From Prevotella sp. E9-3 (lineage in GTDB: Bacteria > Bacteroidota > Bacteroidia > Bacteroidales > Bacteroidaceae): DNA of 64,000 bases. The notes under the pieces were generated by a model that made no database searches, was not told the DNA's origin, and saw only the letters and a list, made by a program, of their open reading frames with translations. A program made the position numbers and the translations under genes. Shown here piece by piece: positions 26,053 to 34,100 of the stretch; within the stretch, counting starts at the first letter, position 1; each line of letters opens with the position of its first letter. Location of the stretch: the NCBI RefSeq assembly GCF_022024015.1, contig NZ_CP091786.1, positions 2,418,001 to 2,482,000 of the forward strand. Direction: 5' to 3'.

Positions 26053-26774
26053 CTACTCCTTGCTTTCATTAGTTCGGCCTGCAGATGCAGTTTCTCGCGC
26101 TCGAGTTCCTCAATGCGCTGCTCCAGTATAGGCACCTGCTGACGCAGGCTCTTATTCTCGTCTGTCAGGCGCTGCAGCTCCTCGTCTATACCTTTTCTGT
26201 AGCCTGTGCGGGCGGCATACATGCGCTCCTTGATGCCTCCTTGCGTCACAAATTGCTGATCCAAGCCTCCCAGGTAAGTCTTCATCATCTTGTCGGTCAT
26301 GTGGAGAAGAGTCAGGGCAATGTTGCATATCTCTTCGTCGCCCCAACGACTGAAAAAAGGCTCATAGTCGCTCACCTTATTGTGTTTACGGCAGAAGTCC
26401 AGCATATCGTCGTAGCGTGGGTGCGATGCCTCCCATATTGTCAGATGACGGGTACACAGGTAGTCCTGATAGTCGGCACGCAATTCTTTCAGGGATGCGC
26501 GAGCTACGTTCAGCAGCTTCAGTTGCATCTCTGTTGACGTCATGCCGTCGGCAAAACCTTCGATGATGTTCTGCTTGCCCGAGCGAGCTGCCTGTATCAT
26601 CTGATCAACGGTACGGTCGCCCTTATTCGAAAGGAAACGCTTTGCAAAATGGAAGGTTAGTGAATAGAGCACCTCTGTCTTCTGATAGAAGTAGAGGTCC
26701 TGATACTGCACCTCATTCAGCAACACCTTCGGCAACGGCTTAGCACCCATTGCGTTATTATTTATTTCTGGCAT
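26040..26774 (-). CDS. Four-helix-bundle suffix-domain protein (S23/Avd-like)
   Basis: 244 residues. The ARSGKQNIIEGFADGMTSTEMQLKLLNVARASLKELRADYQDYL region is the conserved helix pair of the four-helix-bundle (23S-intervening-sequence/Avd-like) proteins, followed by the suffix domain (FSRWGDEEICNIALTLLHMTDKMM). The C-terminal 50 residues form a coiled coil (LTDENKSLRQQVPILEQRIEELEREKLHLQAEL). The family binds nucleic acid in known cases; the role here is unknown. It has its own promoter. No reverse transcriptase or variable-repeat target is seen nearby, so it is not part of a complete diversity-generating retroelement. Confidence 0.85.
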   Translation of the reverse strand: MPEINNNAMGAKPLPKVLLNEVQYQDLYFYQKTEVLYSLTFHFAKRFLSNKGDRTVDQMIQAARSGKQNIIEGFADGMTSTEMQLKLLNVARASLKELRADYQDYLCTRHLTIWEASHPRYDDMLDFCRKHNKVSDYEPFFSRWGDEEICNIALTLLHMTDKMMKTYLGGLDQQFVTQGGIKERMYAARTGYRKGIDEELQRLTDENKSLRQQVPILEQRIEELEREKLHLQAELMKARSRGAI

Positions 26775-26810
26775 GTATTTTCTTTTTGGGGTTGATTAGT
26801 TATAGCTATT

Positions 26811-26819
26811 GCAAAGTTA
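26811..26819 (-). promoter_or_regulatory. -7 promoter element of four-helix-bundle gene
   Basis: TAACTTTGC on the minus strand, 36 bp before the ATG at 26774. Confidence 0.65.
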
Positions 26820-26893
26820 CGAAAAGTCGAGTGAAATACAAAAGAAAAACTCGCTTTTGAAAAGAAATGGATAGAGATTCGAAAAAATAAACG

Positions 26894-26902
26894 TAACTTT
26901 GC
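26894..26902 (+). promoter_or_regulatory. -7 promoter element of C1 peptidase gene
   Basis: TAACTTTGC on the plus strand, 30 bp before the ATG at 26933; divergent from the preceding promoter. Confidence 0.65.
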
Positions 26903-26932
26903 AGCCATTATCACACAAAATAAATAAACAGA

Positions 26933-28333
26933 ATGAAAAAAGCAACGCTCATCATGCTGACTACCGGTATCGTTCTATCGGCAGCAGCTCAGACAAAAAA
27001 TGGCGGCATCTCGGAACAGATGTTACGCGACATTCAGAAAGAACAACATATTGATAATGCCGAGAAAGCGCTGATGAATGCCATTGCCGGCAACAGCATC
27101 GACGACCTGACTCGCAGTCATGCCAATCAAGGACAGTTGGATACTTACTTCAGCGTGGAAACAAAAAAGCAGTCCATCACCGACCAGAAACAGAGCGGAC
27201 GCTGCTGGATGTTCAGCGGCATGAACGTGCTGAGAGCTGATTTCCAGAAACGTACTGACTCGCTCACGGTGGAGTTCTCACAGGCCTACCTTTTCTTCTG
27301 GGACCAGTTGGAGAAAGCTAACCTGATGCTGCAGGGCGTGATAGACTGTGCCGACAAACCTATGGACGACCAGCGCGTGCAGTTCTTCTTCCACTACCCC
27401 ATTGGCGATGGCGGCACCTTCTGCGGTGTGGCCGACCTGGCTGAGAAATACGGACTGGTGCCCAGTGAGGTGATGCCCGAGACTTTCAGCAGCGACAACA
27501 CCAGTCGTGCACGTGCCCTCATATCATCGAAACTGCGTGAGTACGGACTGGAACTGCGCAGTATGGCCCAGAAAGGCAAAAAGCAGGCTGCACTGGAGAA
27601 AGCAAAGACACGCATGCTGAGCCAGATTTACCGTATGCTGCAGTTCACCATCGGCAACCCTGTGGAGAAATTCACATATGCCTTCAAGGACAGCAAAGGC
27701 AAGACCGTAGGCAAGACAAAGGAATACACTCCGCTGGAATTCTATAAGGAGGTGGTGGGCCAACAACTGAACGGCACATTCATCATGGCCATGAACGACC
27801 CTCGCCGCGAATACTACAAGACCTACGAGGTGGAGTACGACCGCCACACCTATGACGGTCACAACTGGAAATACGTGAACCTGCCCATGGAGGATATTGA
27901 GCAGATGGCTATCGCTGCCTTGAAGGACGGAAGAAAACTGTACAGCAGTTACGATGTAGCAAAGTTCCTGGACCGCAAACGCGGCTATGCCGACTTGGAG
28001 AATTTCGACTACGGCACACTCTTCGGCACCACATTCTCTATGTCGAAAGCCGACCGCATTGCTACTTTCGACAGCGGTTCTACTCATGCCATGACCCTAT
28101 CGGCTGTTGATCTGGACGAGAAGGGACAGCCAAAGAAATGGAAGGTAGAAAACTCATGGGGTGCTTCGTGGGGACAGCAAGGCAGTCTTATCATGACTGC
28201 CCAGTGGTTCCGCGAGTTCATGTTCCGCCTGGTGGTGCCCAACGAGTATGTACCCGCCAAGGTGATGAAGGCCTACAACACCACTCCTGTCATGGTGATG
28301 CCTGAGGACCCATTGTTCCAATTGGACGAATAG
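26933..28333 (+). CDS. Secreted C1-family (bleomycin-hydrolase type) aminopeptidase
   Basis: 466 residues. Signal peptide MKKATLIMLTTGIVLSAAAQ, so exported, unlike the cytosolic PepC of Gram-positives. Catalytic triad visible: Cys91 in QSGRCWMFSG, His385 in GSTHAMTL, Asn407 in VENSWG. Length and order fit the C1B bleomycin hydrolase/aminopeptidase C family, which trims N-terminal residues from peptides. A periplasmic peptide-degrading role is inferred. It ends before a repeat-rich stretch and the initiator tRNA. Confidence 0.93.
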   Translation: MKKATLIMLTTGIVLSAAAQTKNGGISEQMLRDIQKEQHIDNAEKALMNAIAGNSIDDLTRSHANQGQLDTYFSVETKKQSITDQKQSGRCWMFSGMNVLRADFQKRTDSLTVEFSQAYLFFWDQLEKANLMLQGVIDCADKPMDDQRVQFFFHYPIGDGGTFCGVADLAEKYGLVPSEVMPETFSSDNTSRARALISSKLREYGLELRSMAQKGKKQAALEKAKTRMLSQIYRMLQFTIGNPVEKFTYAFKDSKGKTVGKTKEYTPLEFYKEVVGQQLNGTFIMAMNDPRREYYKTYEVEYDRHTYDGHNWKYVNLPMEDIEQMAIAALKDGRKLYSSYDVAKFLDRKRGYADLENFDYGTLFGTTFSMSKADRIATFDSGSTHAMTLSAVDLDEKGQPKKWKVENSWGASWGQQGSLIMTAQWFREFMFRLVVPNEYVPAKVMKAYNTTPVMVMPEDPLFQLDE

Positions 28334-28415
28334 TATTCACACTCCACAGGAATTCACATTCAATTCCATAGGAAATCTTCGCCTAAAGGACTTCAACAGT
28401 TTATCAGGTGAAATA

Positions 28416-28478
28416 AATTATAGCTATAATTCTCGCAATTGTAGCTATAATTTTTGTAATTATAGCTATAATTTGTTT
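28416..28478. repeat. Three tandem 21-bp units, each with a 16-bp palindrome
   Basis: Units 28416-28436, 28437-28457 and 28458-28478. Units 1 and 3 begin with the perfect palindrome aattatagctataatt; unit 2 has one change (aattgtagctataatt). Confidence 0.9.
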
Positions 28479-28587
28479 CAGCCATTCAACTATTGAAACA
28501 GAAAACTTATTCTACTTACTGCCAATATTCATCATTTCAAGATGGAATAGAATTAACACTAAAATAAATAATGGCCAAAACTTAAAA

Positions 28588-28610
28588 TACCGGAGACAGG
28601 ACTCGCGCTC
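28588..28610 (-). pseudogene. tRNA-3'-end-like fragment
   Basis: On the minus strand CGAGTCCTGTCTCCGGTA resembles a T-arm 3' side plus acceptor strand and discriminator. No matching 5' part exists, so it is at most a decayed tRNA end. Confidence 0.35.
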
Positions 28611-28616
28611 GGCCCG

Positions 28617-28720
28617 AAGGGACGCTTCGCTTTGCGAAGAACTACGACCCCATTAAACCCATTAGCCCCATCAAAACCCATCAGCCAAAAGGGACGCTTT
28701 GCTTGCAAAGAACTGCGACC
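28617..28720. repeat. Duplicated hairpin with a compensatory base change
   Basis: Copies at 28617-28649 and 28688-28720 (aagggacgctt...aagaact-cgacc). The stems are cttcgc/gcgaag in the first and ctttgc/gcaaag in the second: a C-G pair became T-A, so pairing is kept. Confidence 0.7.
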
Positions 28721-28759
28721 AGGAGCATGTGAAGAGCCCTGACGAAGAAAAACGAAAAT

Positions 28760-28779
28760 AGCCAGTCAATTGACTGGCT
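28760..28779. terminator. Palindromic terminator of initiator tRNA
   Basis: Perfect 20-bp palindrome agccagtcaattgactggct just past the tRNA 3' end, followed on the minus strand by ATTTTCGTTTTT. Part of the right copy of the 70-bp direct repeat (28760-28829). Confidence 0.75.
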
Positions 28780-28785
28780 ATTGAG

Positions 28786-28858
28786 TTGCGGAGGCAGGAC
28801 TCGAACATGCGACCTCCAGGTTATGAGCCTGGCGAGCTACCAACTGCTCCACTCCGCG
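28786..28858 (-). tRNA. Initiator tRNA-fMet (anticodon CAU)
   Basis: 73 nt; CCA is not encoded. Cloverleaf: acceptor CGCGGAG/CTCCGCA with the C1-A72 mismatch that marks bacterial initiators; D stem GAGC/GCTC with A11-U24; anticodon stem CCAGG/CCTGG with loop CTCATAA; T arm GCATG TTCGAGT CCTGC (one weak pair). The three consecutive G-C pairs usually found at 29-31/39-41 are broken by A29-U41. It has its own promoter and terminator. Confidence 0.93.
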
Positions 28859-28890
28859 ATATTAATATTTAGCTTATCTTTTAAGCGGGT

Positions 28891-28899
28891 GCAAAGGTA
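28891..28899 (-). promoter_or_regulatory. -7 promoter element of initiator tRNA
   Basis: TACCTTTGC on the minus strand, 32 bp before the tRNA 5' end. Confidence 0.6.
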
Positions 28900-28993
28900 C
28901 GACTATTTTTTCAATTACCCAAATTTTTGCAAAACTTTTTTCAAAAACAGTACTTTTTACCCAACAACTCTTGCGCAATTAAAATAAAAAACA

Positions 28994-29002
28994 TAATTTT
29001 GC
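28994..29002 (+). promoter_or_regulatory. -7 promoter element of TetR-fabG operon
   Basis: TAATTTTGC on the plus strand, 51 bp before the ATG at 29054. An aggagg Shine-Dalgarno-like site at about 29042-29047 is unusually good for this genome. Confidence 0.65.
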
Positions 29003-29053
29003 ACACGATACAGATAATGTGCAATCATAAACAGAAAGCATAGGAGGACAAAT

Positions 29054-29650
29054 ATGTCGATATCGAAAACTAGACAACTTCTTGTAGATGTGGCTCGCCA
29101 GTTATTCGCAAAAAACGGTCTGGAGAACACAACGATGAACGACATTGCCCAAGCCTCGGGCAAAGGCCGTCGCACGCTCTACACCTATTTTAAATCAAAA
29201 GACGATATCTACTATGCCGTGATTGAGACTGAATTGGAGCGACTGAGCGACCAATTGGACGAAGTGGCAGCACGGAAAATCAGTCCTCACGAAAAGGTGA
29301 TTGAACTTATCTACACCCACCTGAATATGATTCGCGAAACGGTGGTGCGCAACGGAAACCTGCGCGCCGAGTTTTTCCGCAACATCTGGATGGTCGAAAA
29401 AGTGCGCAAGCATTTCGATCTAGCTGAGGTAGAGCTGTTCCGCAAGGTATTTGCCGAAGGAAAGGAAGACGGCGAGTTCGACATTGAGAACGTGAACCTT
29501 GTGGCCGACATCTGCCACTACTGTATCAAGGGTCTGGAAGTGCCCTATATCTATGGACGTATAGCCCATGGCATGAAAGAAGAAGACACCAAGCCCCAGG
29601 TAGCCAAATTTGTTTATGGTGCACTGGGCAAACATAAATCAGCCCAATAA
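29054..29650 (+). CDS. TetR/AcrR-family transcriptional regulator
   Basis: 198 residues. N-terminal TetR helix-turn-helix (ARQLFAKNGLENTTMNDIAQASGKGRRTLYTYFKSKDDIYYAV, residues about 14-56), then a helical ligand-binding domain. It starts a two-gene unit with fabG 52 bp downstream, with no separate promoter seen. By analogy with other TetR-fabG pairs it may sense fatty-acid or acyl-CoA signals; this is inference. Confidence 0.9.
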   Translation: MSISKTRQLLVDVARQLFAKNGLENTTMNDIAQASGKGRRTLYTYFKSKDDIYYAVIETELERLSDQLDEVAARKISPHEKVIELIYTHLNMIRETVVRNGNLRAEFFRNIWMVEKVRKHFDLAEVELFRKVFAEGKEDGEFDIENVNLVADICHYCIKGLEVPYIYGRIAHGMKEEDTKPQVAKFVYGALGKHKSAQ

Positions 29651-29702
29651 ATGAAGGGCAACGTAAAATAACACATATTTTAAATATAAAAAGAAAAAGA
29701 AA

Positions 29703-30440
29703 ATGGGATTATTAACTGGTAAGACTGCACTGATCACTGGTGCAGCACGTGGTATTGGAAAAGCTATCGCACTGAAATTTGCCGCCGAAGGCGCCAACGT
29801 TGCATTCACCGACTTGCAGGTGAACGAAGAAACCGAGCAGGAGATTGCTGCCCTGGGCGTAAAGGCTAAGAGCTATGCTTCGAACGCTGCCGACTTTGCT
29901 CAGACTGAAGAAGTGGTGAAGGCTGTAAAGGAAGAGTTCGGAGGTATCGATATTCTGGTGAACAATGCAGGTATCACCAAGGACGGACTGATGCTTCGCA
30001 TGACCGAACAGCAGTGGGATGCCGTGATTGCCGTAAACCTGAAGTCGGCTTTCAACTTCATCCATGCCTGTGTTCCCGTAATGATGCGTCAGCGCGGTGG
30101 TTCTATCATCAATATGGCTTCAGTAGTAGGTGTACACGGCAATGCCGGACAGGCCAACTATGCTGCTTCTAAGGCTGGACTTATTGCTCTGGCAAAGAGC
30201 ATCGGACAGGAGATGGGCCCCAAGGGCATCCGTGCCAACGCCATTGCTCCTGGATTCATTGAGACTGCTATGACTGCTGCCCTTTCCGACGAGGTGCGCG
30301 AGGAATGGAAGAAGAAGATTCCTCTCCGTCGCGGCGGACAGGTAGAAGATATTGCCAACACTGCCCTGTATCTGGCCAGCGACCTCAGTTCGTATGTGAA
30401 CGGTCAGGTGATTCAGGTAGATGGCGGCATGAACATGTAA
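29703..30440 (+). CDS. fabG: 3-oxoacyl-[acyl-carrier-protein] reductase
   Basis: 245 residues, short-chain dehydrogenase/reductase. It reduces 3-oxoacyl-ACP with NADPH in fatty-acid synthesis. Motifs: TGAARGIGKAIA (nucleotide-binding glycine motif), DILVNNAGIT, catalytic Ser in INMASVVG, and YAASKAG with the catalytic Tyr and Lys. The C-terminal DGGMNM is typical of FabG. Ends at a hairpin terminator. Confidence 0.93.
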   Translation: MGLLTGKTALITGAARGIGKAIALKFAAEGANVAFTDLQVNEETEQEIAALGVKAKSYASNAADFAQTEEVVKAVKEEFGGIDILVNNAGITKDGLMLRMTEQQWDAVIAVNLKSAFNFIHACVPVMMRQRGGSIINMASVVGVHGNAGQANYAASKAGLIALAKSIGQEMGPKGIRANAIAPGFIETAMTAALSDEVREEWKKKIPLRRGGQVEDIANTALYLASDLSSYVNGQVIQVDGGMNM

Positions 30441-30455
30441 TAAGCCTCATCATAA

Positions 30456-30480
30456 CCCCTCTCCACGAGAGAGGGGCTTT
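30456..30480 (+). terminator. Terminator after fabG
   Basis: 8-bp stem cccctctc / gagagggg with a 5-nt loop, followed by CTTTTATATTTTTC. Confidence 0.75.
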
Positions 30481-30493
30481 TATATTTTTCTAT

Positions 30494-31165
30494 ATGGAAG
30501 TAGTCTACGAAGACAACCATATCATCATTGTCAACAAAGAGAGCGGCGAAATTGTTCAGGGCGACAAAACTGGCGATACTCCGCTCTCTGACATCGTGAA
30601 GCAATACATCAAAGAGAAGTACCAGAAACCTGGCGAAGTGTTTCTGGGAGTGGTACACCGACTCGACCGGCCTGTTGCAGGACTGGTGGTCTTTGCCCGT
30701 ACATCAAAGGCACTGACCAGACTGAACAAGATGTTTGCAGAAAGCGATGTGCACAAAACCTACTGGGCCATTACCAAAAACACGCCCAAGGAGCCGGAAG
30801 GACGGCTCACCCACTGGCTGGTGCGCAACGAACAGCAGAACAAGAGCTATGCCTACGATACAGAGAAGCCTCACTCAAAGAAAGCTGTTCTGGACTACAA
30901 AGTGATAGGCCATAGCGATAACTACTGCCTGATAGAAGTTAAACTGCTGACTGGCCGCCACCATCAGATTCGCTGTCAGCTGGCGGCTATGGGCTGTCCC
31001 ATCCGCGGTGACCTGAAATACGGAGCCAAGCGTTCGAACCCCGATGGCAGTATATCGCTGCAATCGCACCATGTAGAATTTATACACCCCGTTTCCAAAC
31101 AACTCATCAGTCTGGAAGCACCCCTACCCCACGACCCGTTATGGAAAAGTTTCAGTAAACAATGA
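30494..31165 (+). CDS. RluA-family pseudouridine synthase
   Basis: 223 residues from the ATG at 30494; the frame extends upstream antisense-free into fabG but has no proper start there. It isomerises uridine to pseudouridine in rRNA or tRNA. Motifs: YEDNHIIIVNKESG at the N-terminus, the catalytic-Asp signature GVVHRLDRPVAGLVVFART, and LLTGRHHQIRCQLA. It lacks an S4 domain. Its stop overlaps the tamB ATG by 4 bp, so it is translationally linked to the outer-membrane assembly genes. Confidence 0.92.
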   Translation: MEVVYEDNHIIIVNKESGEIVQGDKTGDTPLSDIVKQYIKEKYQKPGEVFLGVVHRLDRPVAGLVVFARTSKALTRLNKMFAESDVHKTYWAITKNTPKEPEGRLTHWLVRNEQQNKSYAYDTEKPHSKKAVLDYKVIGHSDNYCLIEVKLLTGRHHQIRCQLAAMGCPIRGDLKYGAKRSNPDGSISLQSHHVEFIHPVSKQLISLEAPLPHDPLWKSFSKQ

Positions 31166-34100
31166 AAAAAGTATTCATCTGGATAGGACTGATTCTGCTG
31201 AGTCCAGTACTATTGTTTCTCATACTGACCTTCCTTCTCTATCTACCACCCATTCAGAACTGGGCAGTAGATAAAGTTGCTGAGATGGCCTCCGACGAGA
31301 GCGGCATGACGGTAACAGTAGATGAGGTGAGGCTGAGTTTCCCACTCGACCTGAGCATCAACGGCGTGATGGTGACCCAACAGAACGACACTATTGCCGA
31401 TATTCACAGAATGGTGGCCGACGTGAAACTACTGCCACTGCTGGGCATGGAGGTGGTGGTGAACGAACTGCAGCTGAACCAAGCCAAGATAAACACGCTG
31501 AGTCTGATTCCCGATGTTCAGGTGAAAGGAACAGTGGGACTGCTGGCCATGCATTCGAAAGGCATCCAGCTGGACGAGGGAACAGTGGAACTGAACGGTG
31601 CCCGACTCACTGATGCCAACCTGACCATTCTTCTGAATGACACTGCGGCCATAGACACTACCACATCGGAACCTCTGCCATGGCTCATCAATGCCGATAG
31701 CATCACCATTCTTCGTTCAAGCATCGACCTGCACATGCCAGGCGACTCGATGCAGGTGACGGTGGGCATTGGACGTGCCAGCGCCAAGCAGGGAGTGATA
31801 GACTTATACCATAGTCTATATACGGTGAAGAGTTTTGAATGGAGTGATGGTGCAGTGGCCTATCACCTGCCTTTCGAACCGATGGTGAACGAGGGGATGG
31901 ACTTCAATCACCTCTCATTTACGGATGTCAATCTGGCCATTGACTCCATCTATTTCTGTGCGCCCAACCTGGCCCTGAAAATAAGACAGGCCGCACTGAA
32001 CGAACAGAGCGGACTGCAACTGACACAACTGGCAGGAACCATACTCATGGACTCAGTAGGACTACGACTGCCGAGTCTGCTGCTCGCTACACCTTATTCT
32101 AATATACACACACGCGCAACTGTCGATTTCAACGTGATGGACTCTATCCAGCCCGGACAGATTCAACTGAACCTCAACGCTCAACTGGGCAAGGAAGACC
32201 TGATGCTCTTTATGGCAGACATGCCTGAGAAGTTCCGCAACAGATGGCCGGAATGGCCACTCACCATCACAGCCGACATGCACGGAAATATGGAAAAGGC
32301 AGAGATTAACGAACTGGAACTGACACTGCCCACTGCCCTGCATGCAAAGGCATGGGGACAGACGGAACAGCTGATGGACATGGACCGACTGTTTGCTCAG
32401 CTCAACGTAGAGGCTCAGAGTTATGACCTGTCGTTCACACAACCACTGGCCGACCTTCCCGATGATATCCGTATTCCGCAAGGCATAGGGCTGAACGCCA
32501 TTCTGCATGCCAACGGTCCTCGCTATCAGGCAAACATTGTGGCCACACAAGGTAAAGGAAGGGTAAAAGCAGAGGGATGGTTCAACCAGCGCAACATGAG
32601 CTATGATGCCAGTATGATGATTGCCGCACTCGACCTGCACAAGTTCCTGCCCAAGCAGTCTCTCTACCAGCTCTCAGCAAAGGCGAAGGTGAAGGGAAAA
32701 GGTACCGACTTTATGAAACGTACCTGCTGGATGGAGGCCGATGCCAGTATAGACAGTCTGAAATACGGAAACATGAAGGTGGACAGCATTGCTGCCACTG
32801 CCAGACTGAATAATGGACACGGGGTGGTAGCCGTAGAGGGACACAACCAGCTGCTGCAAGGAAAACTGAGCATCGATGCACTCCTCGACACAAAGAATAT
32901 CAGCGCAACAATCGGGGCCGACCTGCAAAAACTAGACTTCCAAGCACTGCAGGTATCGGAAAACCAACTGACTATTGGCATGTGTGGCCATATTGATGTG
33001 GAGAGTAATCTGGCTGAACGTCACCGACTGTCGGGACTGATAGGCGACATCTACATACAAGACTCGCTGAACCTGTATCGCCCTGATGATGTAGGCATTA
33101 CTATTCGCACTCAGGCCGACACTACGCTATTCCGACTGCAGAGTGGCGACATGATTGTGAAGGCTGACGCCAGCGGAGGCTACGAGCTGTTGATGCAGCA
33201 GTTTGAACTACTGTCTGACAGTTTGATGGCCCAGTTCAAGAACAGGACCATCAATCTTGAGAACATCAAGCACGTACTGCCCAACGCCCGACTGTTTGTG
33301 ACCAGCGGACGAAACAATCCCATCGCCAACATGCTCAGCGCATCGGTGAACACTTACTTCAAGGAACTGAACATCGACTTGCGCACACAACAGAATATTG
33401 GTATCAACGGCGATGCATACGTGTACTCGCTCAACGCCGACTCGATACGTATTGATACCATCCGACTCAGATTGCGTGAATCTGAACATGGTCTGACCTA
33501 TCAGGGACAGGTGACCAACGACCGCCGAAACCCGCAGTTTGTGTTCAACGCCCTGCTCGACGGCTCGTTCAAAGAGAACGGCGCCGTGACGGGCATCCGA
33601 TTCTACGACGAGAAAGGTTTGTTGGGCCTACGACTGGGAGCAAAAGCCACAATCGAGGAACACGGCATGCGCGTTCACCTGTTGCCCGAGCGCCCCACAT
33701 TGGGCTATCGGGAGTTTAAACTGAATGCCGACAACTTCCTGTTCCTGGGCAACGACCTGAAACTTCAGGCTAAGGTTGACTTGATTGCTGACGATGGAAC
33801 TGGTGTGAAGATCTATTCTGAAGATCAGGATTCTACTACGTTGCAGGACCTCACTGTCAGCCTCTACCGCTTCGATCTGGAGAAACTGACATCGGCCATT
33901 CCTTATCTGCCTCGTATCTCCGGTACGCTCAACGGCGACTATCACCTGATCATGGATCAGGACGAGCATATCTCTGTGGCCAGCGATATGAACATAGCAC
34001 ACCTGACCTATGAGAGTAGTCCGGTGGGCAATGTCAGCACTGAGTTTGTCTATATGCAACGTGAGGACGACACGCACGCCCTCGAGGCAATCATGATGCT

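Larger units (their letters stand above)
28334..28759. other. Gene-free repeat-rich stretch before the initiator tRNA
   Basis: Contains a 21-bp palindrome array, a tRNA-3'-end-like fragment and a duplicated covarying hairpin. No coding frame or promoter stands out. Confidence 0.7.

Noticed and set aside
26040..26774. Diversity-generating retroelement accessory (Avd) gene
   Set aside because: No reverse transcriptase, template repeat or variable target nearby, and the suffix domain points to another subgroup.
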